A stretch of DNA of 64,000 nucleotides from Virgisporangium aliadipatigenens. Lineage in GTDB: Bacteria; Actinomycetota; Actinomycetes; Mycobacteriales; Micromonosporaceae. Numbering within the stretch: the first letter of the stretch is position 1; the number at the start of each line of letters is the position of its first letter. A model generated the notes under the pieces. That model made no database searches. It worked only from the letters and a program-made list of their open reading frames with translations, and was not told where the DNA came from. This document shows, one piece after another, positions 44,901-51,931 of the stretch. The stretch lies in contig NZ_BOPF01000022.1 of the NCBI RefSeq assembly GCF_016863615.1, positions 124,001 through 188,000 on the forward strand, read 5' to 3'. The position numbers and the translations under genes were made by a program.

Positions 44901-46831
44901 AGTCCGGCGCCCATCCCGGCGTAGTGGTCACCCATCCCGGGCAACAGGAACGTCACCGCCGCTGGGGCGCCGGGCGCGACCCTGCCGACGTCGAGGCTCG
45001 CCGCCCGTTCCAGCGCCGCTATCGCGTCGTCACCGTCCACACAGGACAGTGGTAGCCGGAACGGCAACGCCGAGCGACCGGTCCGTAACGTGTGCGCCAG
45101 GTCGGCCAGCGGCACCGGGTTCTCCCGCAGGTGTCGGTGCAGTGCCTCGGCACCGGCGCGCAACGCCGCCTCGGATGCCGCGCTCAGCGGCAGCAGCACC
45201 GGTTCCCCGTTCTGCGCCGCGCTCGCCCGTTCCTCGACCGGCGCCCCGGCGGCGACCAGCACATGGGCATTCGTTCCCGACCATCCGAACGAACTGACCC
45301 CGACCACCGCGCGATCCGGGTACCCGACCGGCGAGTCCGGCAGCAACATGGGGCAGCGCGCCCAGTCCACCGCGGTACTGCGGTTGCGCAGGTGCAGGTT
45401 GGGCGGGACGGTGCCGTGCCGCACCGCCAGCACGGCCTTGATCAGCCCGGCGATGCCCGCCGCGCCGAGCAGGTGCCCGATGCTCGTCTTGACCGCCCCG
45501 ACCACGAGCGGCCGGTCGACAGGCCGGTCGAGGCCGAAAACCTCCTGCAGGGCCGCCAGTTCGATTGCGTCGCCGAGGCGGGTACCGGAACCGTGCGCCT
45601 CCACGTATCCGACCTGTCCCGGTGCGACGCCGGCCCGCTCCAGCGCCCGCCGGATCACCGCGACCTGCGCCGGGCCGCTCGGCGCGGTCATCCCGTTGGT
45701 CCGCCCGTCGGAGTTGACCGCCGAGCCGAGCAGCACCGCCTGGACCCGGTGCCCGCGGGCTCGTGCGTCGCCGCGGCGTTGCAGCACCACCACGCCGCAG
45801 CCCTCGCCCATCAGGAAGCCGTCGGCAGCGTCGTCGAACGTCTTGCAGTGCCCGTCCGGAGCGAGCATGTGCGCGCGGCACGCCTGCACCATCGCGGCCG
45901 GGTGGCTGAGCGCGCTCACCCCGGCGACGATCGCGAGGTCGCACTCGCCCCGCTGCAGGCTCTCCGCCGCCAAGTGCACCGCGACCAGCGACGAGGAGCA
46001 CGCGGTGTCCACGCACAGGTTCGGCCCGCGCAGGTTCCACAGGTACGACAGCCGACCGGCCGCCACGCTGGGCGCGGTGCCGTAGCCGAAGAACGGGTCG
46101 TCGAGACAGGCGTCGCCCTGGCGGTCGATTTGCAGCCGCGCGTACTCCTGGTTACCCATCATGCCGACGAAGACCCCGGTGCGGCTGCCGGCGAGCCGAT
46201 CCACCGCGATTCCCGCGTCCTCCAACGCCGACCAGGCCACCTCCAGCAGCAGCCGCTGCTGCGGGTCGGTACGCAGCGCCTCGGCGGGGGGCATCCCGAA
46301 GAACGCCGCGTCGAACCCGGCCAGGTCGCTCAGGAACCCGCCGCGGTCGGTGTAGGCGGTACCGGGTGTGCTCGGATCGGGGTCGTGGTAACGCGCGGCG
46401 TCCCACCGGTCGGCCGGCACCTGCACAGATCCGTCGACTCCGGCGCAGAGGTTGCGCCAGAACAGTTCCGGGGTGTCCGCTCCGCCGGGGAACCGGCATG
46501 CCATCCCGACCACGCAGATCGCGTCGTCCGGGTCCGGTGGTGCCGCGGCCGTCCACTGTGGACCCGCCGCCTGCGGGCCGCCGGCCGTGTCAGCGGCCAG
46601 CGCCCGGGACAGTTCGTCGATCGTCGGGTACTCGTACAGCATCGTCGCCGGCACCGGCCGGTCGAGTTCCTCCTCCAACGCCCCGACCAGGCTGAGTCCC
46701 TGCACGGAGCTGAGGCCGAGATTCGCGAACGGCGTGTCGCCGCCGACCGACGACGGTTCCACGTCCAGTGCGTCGGCCACCGCGCGGACCAGCAGCTGCC
46801 GTACCCGCGCCGGCGGCCATGCGTCGCTCAC
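41897..46831 (-). CDS. PKS1: ACP-KS-AT-KR-ACP loading/first module
   Basis: 1644 residues; GTG at 46831 overlaps the acyl-AMP ligase stop as GTGA. It begins with an ACP (Ser near 41 in LGLSSVQGL), as in PKSs primed by fatty acyl-AMP ligases. Then KS (Cys near 278 in VDTACSSSLVAV, VEAHGSGT, KTSIGHLLGAAG), AT (Ser near 740 in GYSLGEYAAA; the second motif reads GHALHTP rather than HAFH), KR (TGGFGGLGRVA near 1257; SSAVVVLGG and SDYCAANAFLD) and a C-terminal ACP (LGGTSLVGL, Ser near 1560). It should accept the activated acyl chain on the first ACP, extend it once and reduce the beta-keto group. A short basic Ser-rich tail closes the protein. Confidence 0.95.
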   Translation of the reverse strand: MSDAWPPARVRQLLVRAVADALDVEPSSVGGDTPFANLGLSSVQGLSLVGALEEELDRPVPATMLYEYPTIDELSRALAADTAGGPQAAGPQWTAAAPPDPDDAICVVGMACRFPGGADTPELFWRNLCAGVDGSVQVPADRWDAARYHDPDPSTPGTAYTDRGGFLSDLAGFDAAFFGMPPAEALRTDPQQRLLLEVAWSALEDAGIAVDRLAGSRTGVFVGMMGNQEYARLQIDRQGDACLDDPFFGYGTAPSVAAGRLSYLWNLRGPNLCVDTACSSSLVAVHLAAESLQRGECDLAIVAGVSALSHPAAMVQACRAHMLAPDGHCKTFDDAADGFLMGEGCGVVVLQRRGDARARGHRVQAVLLGSAVNSDGRTNGMTAPSGPAQVAVIRRALERAGVAPGQVGYVEAHGSGTRLGDAIELAALQEVFGLDRPVDRPLVVGAVKTSIGHLLGAAGIAGLIKAVLAVRHGTVPPNLHLRNRSTAVDWARCPMLLPDSPVGYPDRAVVGVSSFGWSGTNAHVLVAAGAPVEERASAAQNGEPVLLPLSAASEAALRAGAEALHRHLRENPVPLADLAHTLRTGRSALPFRLPLSCVDGDDAIAALERAASLDVGRVAPGAPAAVTFLLPGMGDHYAGMGAGLYAAEPVYRAVIDRCAQVLRPVLGLDITTVLDTAETDPAPDLAGLMRRVTGPVPVLSDAARAMRRTDVAHSALFAVGCALAALWRHRGVPVHAVLGYSLGEYAAACVAGVFDLADAAVLVARRAQLLDAMPPGGMLAVASDAGRLPPLPHDATVAGYNGPAMTVVAGTAEALEGYVRALDAAGLAWRRVETGHALHTPLLEPLADRIAALVAEVPRRAPTVPLISSVTGTWITAEQVADPRYWAEQLTAPIRFADGVRSAAERSADGTTGPGAVLVELGPGASLTSLAGQILRAEDVADPLLVPTLRPGMRGHDRHSALDALGRVWAHGVDVDWSTVPGSAHGRSAALPTYPFEHVRFWPDGADPAPTRSTVDTSVSDPDADRWAYAPVWKRSPAPPPAAARPRRWLVFADDSGLADAVLPELRPTAGGIDPVVVRIAGPGQALVAETDGYRLDPDDAAGYRDLFARLSAAGRAPTHVLHCWSPLSTPERTEAGFLSVMYTVQALAAASVRMYAVTTGAYDIVGGDGGAPLGATVHGFDGCLDLELPGLRCTGIDVDAGPVAASVRALGAELAGDGDEPLVAYRNGRRWVRDWEPVALPATPQPPWRSGGVYLITGGFGGLGRVAARELARAHRARLVLLGRTPLPPRARWDDAAATDDRVAFVRELEALGAEVLPVAADVADPAAVSAAVAQARKRFGALHGVLHAAGVPAGGLIQTKSRHDVERVLAPKVAGTLALYAALRDDPPEVFALYSSAVVVLGGMGESDYCAANAFLDAFAWYARERGMPVTSIDWGPWQRDAWSAGDSPAAARLSALRRQYGITDPVGTRLSDRVLAGALPQVLLLPRPPRELAARWREVSAELMRAPEPARRYPRPMLRVPYAAPRTDVQRQVTETWERFLGVERVGLDDPFFELGGTSLVGLSIVAELNRRLGAPVSAADLFAAPTPRELAELASARAGGSVPPAPDPDGSTVDSTTRGQRRRTLARAAARRQSRKESST
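46551..46563. repeat. 13-bp palindromic motif, copy 5
   Basis: GTCCACTGTGGAC in the linker after the first ACP of PKS1. Near-copies with one change lie at 32284, 40439, 41978 and 43784. Confidence 0.6.
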
Positions 46832-48603
46832 GTGGACGACTCGGCGGGTGCGGGCGACGCGTCGAGCACCCGGTACAGCGTCAACTCGCCGTCGAGGTAG
46901 CCGCGCCGGCACTCGTCACGCCGGATCTTCCCGCTGGTGGTGAACGGCAGGGAGCCGGGCCGCAGCACCATCACCTCGGCGACCGGTATCCCGTGCCGGG
47001 CCGACACCGCCTGTGTCACCCGGGTGGCCACCTCGTCGGCCACGCCGTCGCTCCGCCGGGCCGCCGCGTCGACCTCGAGCAGGATCACGACCCGTTCCCG
47101 CCGGCCGTCGTCGACCGCGACCGCCGCACAGTAACCGGCGCGAATGCGCGGGTGCGCGGCCTCGGCGGTGGCCTCCACGTCGGCCGGGTGATGGTTGGCA
47201 CCGTCGACGATGATGAGGTCCTTCACCCGGCCGGTGACGAAGAGTTCCCCGTCGATCGAGACACCCAGGTCACCGGTGCGCAGAAAGGTCCCGTCGATCC
47301 CGTCGACCGGCAGACCGAAGCTTTGTGCGGTCCGGGCCGGGTCGTCGAAATACCCGTCGGCCATGCTCGGCCCGGCTACCAGGATCTCGCCGACCTCGCC
47401 GGGCGCGCACCGCCGCGACGAGCCCCGCTCCACGATCACGACCCGCGTGTCGTCCGTCGGCCGGCCGTTGCCCACGAGTTCGACGGAATCCTCGCCGTCG
47501 GCGGGGGTGCGCGCGATACCGCGGTTCAACGCCGCCAGATCGAACCGGGCGGTGCGGATCGGGCGGGCAGGCGGCCCACCGGTGACCATGAGCGTGTACT
47601 CGGCCAGGCCGTAACAGGGGACGAAGGACTCCGAGCGGAAACCGCGCACCGCGAACCGTTCGGCGAACCCGCGCAGGGTCTCCGCCCGTACCCGTTCCGC
47701 GCCGACCAGCGCCAGCCGCAACCGACTCATGTCCAATGTGGACAGTTGCCGGTCGGTGATTCGCCTGCGGCACAGCTCGAACGCGAAGTTCGGCGCCACG
47801 ATGCCGGCGTCCGCCGCATCCACCTGGCGCAGCCAGTGGTACGGGTGCTTGATGAACGCCATGGGCGACATGAGCTGGATGCGGGACCCGCCGACGAGCG
47901 TCACCGACAGCGTCGAGACGAGCCCCATGTCGTGAAAGAGCGGTAGCCACGTAGGCACCACGGTCTCCGGCCGGAACGCGCAGAGCCGGTCGATGGCGCG
48001 CATGTTGTGCAACAGGTTGCCGTGCCTGATGGCGATGCCCTTGGGCGAACCGGTGGAACCCGAGGAGTACTGGAGATACGCCAGCGTCGTGGCCCCGATC
48101 GGCGGTAACTGCCAACGGGACGCCGCGGTGGAGTCCAGTTCGTCGACGGTGACGACGGTGGGCCGCAGCGCACCGGCCGTGAGCCCGGCGAGTTGCGGGC
48201 CGCCGGCGAGTGCCGACGTGGTGAGCACCAGGCGGGGTGTGGCACCGCGCATGATCGCCGAACCGCGTTGTGCCGCCGCCGATGCGGTGGCAGCGTCAGC
48301 CGTGGAGGCCGGCACCGCGACGATTCCGGCATAGAGGCAACCGAAGAAGCCGACGAAGAAGTCGAGCCCCTGGGGCAGGTGCAGCAACGCGCGCTCACCG
48401 GTCGGCGCCAGGCCGGACAGAGTCACCGCGAGCGCGCGGGCCCGCCGGTCCAGTTCGCCGTAGGTCAGCTCGGCGGCAACCTCGACGCCGTCCCGCAGAA
48501 ATGTCCACGCGATCTCGTCCGGCTGACTTTCCGCACGTATCCGACAAGCGTCGACCACCGTATTCGCGGTCGAAATTCCGTCCACAGATTTTCCGACAAG
48601 CAT
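46828..48603 (-). CDS. Fatty acyl-AMP ligase (FAAL)
   Basis: 591 residues from ATG at 48603; an in-frame GTG at 48681 would add 26 residues and has GGGGA upstream, so the start is uncertain. Adenylate-forming motifs: LQYSSGSTGSPKG (179-189), YGLAEYTLMV, YFDDP, LRTGDLGV and the C-terminal Lys in TTSGKIRRDEC near 558. The QYSSGSTGSPKG form, the WLPLFHDMGLV motif and the IVAPNFAFELC segment are those of FAALs linked to PKS, such as the mycobacterial FadD group. FAALs make acyl-AMP and pass the acyl chain to an ACP, here the N-terminal ACP of PKS1. It is the first gene of the operon, so its upstream region should hold the promoter. Confidence 0.93.
   Translation of the reverse strand: MLVGKSVDGISTANTVVDACRIRAESQPDEIAWTFLRDGVEVAAELTYGELDRRARALAVTLSGLAPTGERALLHLPQGLDFFVGFFGCLYAGIVAVPASTADAATASAAAQRGSAIMRGATPRLVLTTSALAGGPQLAGLTAGALRPTVVTVDELDSTAASRWQLPPIGATTLAYLQYSSGSTGSPKGIAIRHGNLLHNMRAIDRLCAFRPETVVPTWLPLFHDMGLVSTLSVTLVGGSRIQLMSPMAFIKHPYHWLRQVDAADAGIVAPNFAFELCRRRITDRQLSTLDMSRLRLALVGAERVRAETLRGFAERFAVRGFRSESFVPCYGLAEYTLMVTGGPPARPIRTARFDLAALNRGIARTPADGEDSVELVGNGRPTDDTRVVIVERGSSRRCAPGEVGEILVAGPSMADGYFDDPARTAQSFGLPVDGIDGTFLRTGDLGVSIDGELFVTGRVKDLIIVDGANHHPADVEATAEAAHPRIRAGYCAAVAVDDGRRERVVILLEVDAAARRSDGVADEVATRVTQAVSARHGIPVAEVMVLRPGSLPFTTSGKIRRDECRRGYLDGELTLYRVLDASPAPAESST
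47731..47743. repeat. 13-bp palindromic motif, copy 6
   Basis: GTCCAATGTGGAC inside the acyl-AMP ligase gene, read as Ser-Thr-Leu-Asp. Confidence 0.6.
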
Positions 48604-48757
48604 GGGCCCGCCCGTTGGATGAAGCAGCCAAGGCCTTTCGACCGGAACCCGAACAGCATCTGTGCGGACCGTCACAGACACAACGTCCCCGTCTGGGTAC
48701 CACTGCGCGGGCCGGCGTCCCCGTTGCTACGACAGAAGCCCGTGACCTTGACATTTG

Positions 48758-48773
48758 GCTACCGAGGGGTAGC
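48758..48773. promoter_or_regulatory. Inverted repeat upstream of the biosynthetic operon
   Basis: GCTACC and GGTAGC form a perfect 6-bp inverted repeat with a 4-base spacer, 155 bases before the ATG of the acyl-AMP ligase. Reading toward the gene it is CTACC-CCTC-GGTAG, which resembles operators of LuxR-type activators in actinomycetes. No regulator gene for the pathway is seen inside the operon. Operator function is inference. Confidence 0.4.
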
Positions 48774-48813
48774 GCCAGGAGAATCAATAGCGATTCCCAC
48801 CCCGTGCCGGCAT

Positions 48814-48838
48814 TTCCCGTGTTGAACACACTCGGGAA
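48814..48838. promoter_or_regulatory. Nested palindrome upstream of the operon
   Basis: TTCCCG (48814-48819) pairs with CGGGAA (48833-48838), and between them GTGTTGAACAC (48819-48829) is itself near-palindromic. GTTGAAC at 48821 is also repeated inverted as GTTCAAC at 48841-48847. Such dyads suit a dimeric repressor of the TetR or GntR kind. The stretch 48604-49129 contains no gene I can support; apart from these two dyads I see nothing in it. Confidence 0.35.
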
Positions 48839-49129
48839 GGGTTCAACGTGATCGCCAGGGAAACCGAGATACGACCTGAAGGATGGCCCCGTTCGCGGAT
48901 CAGGCGAGGTAGCCGGATTGACTCAGGAACGGCGCACGTTCGGTCGTGCGGGAACCCACGCATTGGTTGCTTCCGCGACGCGACAATTGGCAACAGGCTG
49001 CGCGGCTTCGATTCTGCGACAGCGGTCTCGCGCGCTGTCACGCCCGCGCCTCTGCGCGGCGAGCGTTACGCGGCCCGCGCGCACCGTGCACGAGATTGTT
49101 GCTGCCCCTCTTCCGTCGGTCCGTCATCG

Positions 49130-49471
49130 CCGCACCCCGCCGCGAGGATCAGGCAGGGCGCGGCCGAACGCGCAGCCGGCGAGTTGGCCGGTGCGCGGTG
49201 GCGGGACTTCGGCCTGGTGTTCAGCACCACGCACGGGACACCGATCGAACCGTGCGACCTCGACCGGCACTTCACCGGCCTGCGGCGCATCCGGTTTCGT
49301 GACCTGCGGCGCTCGTGCGCGTCGCTGCGCGACGTCCAGGGCGTGACGATCGGGCACATCCAAGACGTGCTTGGGCGCAGCTTCCCCACCACCACCATCG
49401 GCTATCTGTTCGGCAGGGCGTTGCAGGGGTCGCAGGAAGGGGTCAGGGCCGGTCTCATCGACCGGCCCTGA
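49130..49471 (+). pseudogene. Decayed tyrosine recombinase (integrase) 3' fragment
   Basis: The frame upstream is open but only the last 115 or so codons look like an integrase C-terminus: GLVFSTTHGTPIEPCDLDRHF, RRIRFRDLRRSCASL, GHIQDVLGRSFPTTTIGYLF. Key catalytic residues are gone. The HxLRH box reads RDLRR, with both histidines changed, and the GHS box reads GRS. The first-arginine region is missing. The fragment ends 15 bases from the tRNA-like repeat at 49487, the usual position of int relative to an attachment site in actinomycete integrative elements. It therefore marks an old element that extended to the left, on the side of the biosynthetic operon. Confidence 0.75.
49443..49471 (+). 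terminator. Strong hairpin at the integrase remnant's stop
   Basis: TCAGGGCCGGT and ACCGGCCCTGA form a perfect 11-bp stem around a 7-base loop, with the stop codon inside the second arm. No T-run follows. It may be a transcription stop for the old integrase or part of the attachment-site architecture. Confidence 0.5.
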
Positions 49472-49486
49472 GTGTGTTGCTGCTGG

Positions 49487-49528
49487 TGCGCCGCCAGGGG
49501 CTCGAACCCCGAACCCGCGGATCAAGAG
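49487..49528 (-). other. att site: 3' end of tRNA-Lys(CTT), left copy
   Basis: On the minus strand this 42-bp block reads as the end of the anticodon loop, the variable region, the T arm (GGGGTTCGAGCCCC) and the acceptor 3' half GGCGGCGCA, followed by CCA. The D arm and the 5' half of a tRNA are absent, so it is an attachment-site remnant and not a functional gene. It matches 62271-62312 at 40 of 42 positions in the same orientation. Anticodon-loop bases CTCTT identify lysine tRNA (CTT). Confidence 0.75.
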
Positions 49529-49756
49529 ATTGATCTTGAAAGTCGATGCGCGCCGACCCGTCCCAGCGGTCCAACGGTTGCCAATTTCGGCTCGGCCCTC
49601 GGGACTCCGCAGTCCAGGCAATCCAGCCGGCACAGCGGCCGTCCATGGCGGTCGAGCACCCAATTCGCGCAATTGTCGAACGCTTGATCGAGCCTGGCTA
49701 ATGGACTCGGTTGCCTTACGCGGCGGTACCAGCACACCCATCACACTCGATGTGCC

Positions 49757-50194
49757 TTGCTTTGCATGGATGCTCATGCCATCGACCGAGTCTGCACGCG
49801 CCGTTGGCGCAGGCGGGCGCTGGTCGCGAACGGCGACCGTAAGGTCCTGCCCAACCTGATCGTGCACAACCGGGCCGGCTCCTCGGCAGAGCAGAACATG
49901 CTGGTCCTAGAAGCGAAGCACTGCCCTACCGTTGATCATCGAGCCTTCGACTACCGCAAGCTCGCGGCCTTCCGCACCCAATTTCACTACCGCCAGGCCG
50001 TCTTCCTGGAATTCCCACCGGGCGAGCAACCACCTTGCTGGCAGTGGATCACCGACGAGAACGCCGACCCGACCCTGCGCCCGGCCGGCGTGTCCACGTC
50101 GCCAGATGTCCCGCGAGGCAACATCTCGGTCTTAAAGCGTCAAATGCTGGTCTGGCCGACGCCAAGGTCGCAGCGCGGTGATCTCTCAAGTTGA
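49757..50194 (+). CDS. Nuclease-like hypothetical fragment
   Basis: Up to 145 residues; the start is unsure. The part from about residue 18 to 110 has the look of a small PD-(D/E)xK-type protein: LPNLIVHNR, then NMLVLEAKHC with a Glu-x-Lys, then FDYRKLAAFRTQFHYRQAVF. The Asp that normally precedes the Glu-x-Lys is Asn here (LPNLIVH). The N-terminal 17 residues and the last 35 look non-conserved. It may be an intact small gene or a remnant; function is not known. It lies just inside the left attachment repeat and next to other decayed genes. Confidence 0.4.
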   Translation: MLCMDAHAIDRVCTRRWRRRALVANGDRKVLPNLIVHNRAGSSAEQNMLVLEAKHCPTVDHRAFDYRKLAAFRTQFHYRQAVFLEFPPGEQPPCWQWITDENADPTLRPAGVSTSPDVPRGNISVLKRQMLVWPTPRSQRGDLSS

Positions 50195-50683
50195 GATCCT
50201 CGCGGACTCCGTAGCGCTCGCGATGGGCCGCGAAACCGAGCTGAGAAAATTGCCCGAAGCCTCGCCCAACGGCAAACATGTCGGTTGTTGTCCGTGTCGG
50301 CTACGCCTCTGGGGCGACCGGCCACGCACGCGGCGTCGTCCCGCCGTTGCAATGGGACGTCCGCGCTCGCCGGGCGGTGAACGCCAGCCAGGTACGACCC
50401 GAGGCGTTCGAGCCAACCCCAAGCGATGCGTTTGTGCTTGGTGCGACAATATTTGTATTTGAGCGGCCGCGGATGGCATGCGCCGAGGTCGACGCAGACT
50501 TGTGCGCCATTAGGGTGCCTGGCCAGGCTGAGCTCTACTCGCTAGGCGCCGTCACGAGGCACAGCCCAACGAGCGAGGCGTCTTCCAGCCTCCGCGATAC
50601 CTACTGCCGCTCCCGTATGACGCGCCGCCGGCCGTCGGAAACGTCGACCCAGCTAGTTCCGGTCATCGCGGCGCTACTGTAAG
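50195..50683. other. 489-bp stretch with no supported gene
   Basis: Open frames here on both strands give low-complexity or unrecognisable proteins (for example 50278-50682 on the plus strand). No RNA gene, repeat or clear promoter is evident. It is probably debris between two decayed genes. Confidence 0.5.
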
Positions 50684-51040
50684 TCAGTTCCCATCTGATC
50701 TCAAAGAATGGGACCGATATGCGGAAAGCGTCCGGAGGACGTGGATGGTGCGGTAGTACCGCTTCGACGCGGCGGTGATGGCAAGACCGGCCGTGACCGC
50801 TTCGGTCAGATGGGGCGTGGCCAGCCCGACGTTGTGCCAGGTGTTCGCGGACGCGTCCTCGACACGGATGGCGGAGGCGGGAACTCCATGTTCTTCGAGC
50901 TGGCGCGCGAATAAGCGACCTTCAACGATGCCGTTGTGGCGGTTGACGCCGCCCGGCAACTGGGGCAAGTAGTCGCTGCTGTCGGCGAGCGCTTGTATGG
51001 AGGCGAGCGCACTTGCCGCGCGCGCATATCCATCACGCAC
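50684..51040 (-). pseudogene. YdcF/SanA-like (DUF218) fragment
   Basis: The 118-codon frame contains GGVNRHNGIVEGRLFARQL, VPASAIRVEDASANTWHNV and TAGLAITAASKRYYRTIHVLRTL. This is the central and C-terminal pattern of YdcF/ElyC/SanA family proteins: the ASANTxxN motif is the family's hallmark. The N-terminal beta strand and nucleotide-like loop that should precede GGVNRHNG are missing and the last 15 residues do not fit, so it looks truncated at both ends. Family members act in cell-envelope or nucleotide-related metabolism; no function is expected from this fragment. Confidence 0.55.
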
Positions 51041-51122
51041 CGCCCGGCGCGCTGGGGTTCGTGCCTCTCAGACGGGAGGGAGTCATAGGATCGCGGAAGG
51101 CGACCCGAAGCGGAGGACAACG

Positions 51123-51746
51123 GTGACGCAGGTGGGGCAGGACCGGTGGGTCGAAGTCTCGCCCTTCCGATTCCCCTACGGGGCTGAGGGCCTCGCCCCG
51201 CTCCGCAAGACCATGTCCGACGAGACGCCGCTCCGTACGTGGTCGAACTTCGTATTCCGAAACTCCCAGGGCCGCTGGCACAAGGTCTACCTGGCGCTCG
51301 GACGGGGTCGACTGCACCTGATCGGACCAAAGTACTACTCGGGCGCTCTCGACGTCGACGACCAGCGCCGCGCCCGTGCCAGGTGGCGTCCGGAGGACTC
51401 GCCGTTGAAGTTCACCCTGTGTAAGGCTCAGGACTTCGGGAGCAAGTTGCAGGTCTGGGTCCATAAGCAGCGTGTCCGGATCCTCGATGAGCGCGCCGTG
51501 GTCCAGTTCCTCGGCCAAGGGTCTACGGCTGTCGGTTTACTCGTCCACGACCAGCTCTCTGACGGCGTGGACGCCGAATGCGCGCTGAAGATCGCCCATG
51601 ACGCGGACGCCGTGGGCCGCCTGAAAAACGAGGCCGAGGTGCTACGCCAGCTGGGCTCCCTGCAGGTCAAGGTGCTGCAGGATCGCCTGGGTATGTCGCG
51701 TGATCCCGTTCGCGTTGCTCGCCTTACCCCGCCGCCGTGGCCTTGA
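51123..51746 (+). pseudogene. PglW-type NERD-kinase N-terminal remnant
   Basis: GTG at 51123 follows GGAGGACAAC. The 207 residues begin like PglW, the large Ser/Thr kinase of Pgl/BREX phage-defence systems: DRWVEVSPFRFPYGAEGL and RTWSNFVFRNSQGRWHKVYL, a NERD nuclease-like domain. The expected metal-binding Asp is Tyr56 and the Glu-x-Lys is Gly68-Pro-Lys70, so that domain is dead. A shortened linker leads to a kinase N-lobe with GQGSTA at 131-136, the ALK lysine at 156 and a helix-C Glu, then the frame ends. The catalytic loop and the rest of a protein that is normally well over 1000 residues are gone. No other pgl/brx genes are next to it. Confidence 0.65.
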
Positions 51747-51931
51747 GCTGCGGCAACGCGGAGTTAGGCTCGGTTTCCCCAGGTACGAAAGGACGATCAC
51801 GCGACCCTAGTCATCCGGGGAGGGCGGGCGTTGCTACTAGAAGAGCGCCGGATCGCCGACGCTCACCGACGTAGTTGGGTATCAGCGGAGCCGCTGGGCG
51901 CGATGGGAAGAAGAAGGGTGAGTCGGGACGA

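Noticed and set aside
48748-48776. TTGACA at 48748 as a plus-strand -35 box.
   Set aside because: No -10-like hexamer lies 16-18 bases downstream (AGCGCC there) and no intact plus-strand gene follows.
49315-49533. A plus-strand frame ending in a QGLEPRTRG-like sequence, and a similar one at 61772-62317.
   Set aside because: That peptide is the translation of the antisense of a tRNA T arm. It is the attachment repeat read as protein, not a gene.
49487-49570. A possible complete tRNA-Lys gene.
   Set aside because: No D arm or matching 5' acceptor strand can be found on the minus strand; only the 3' part is present. The copy at 62271 is likewise incomplete and lacks CCA.
50278-50682. A 134-codon plus-strand frame.
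   Set aside because: Composition is irregular, there is no ribosome site and no recognisable motif; it lies among decayed genes.
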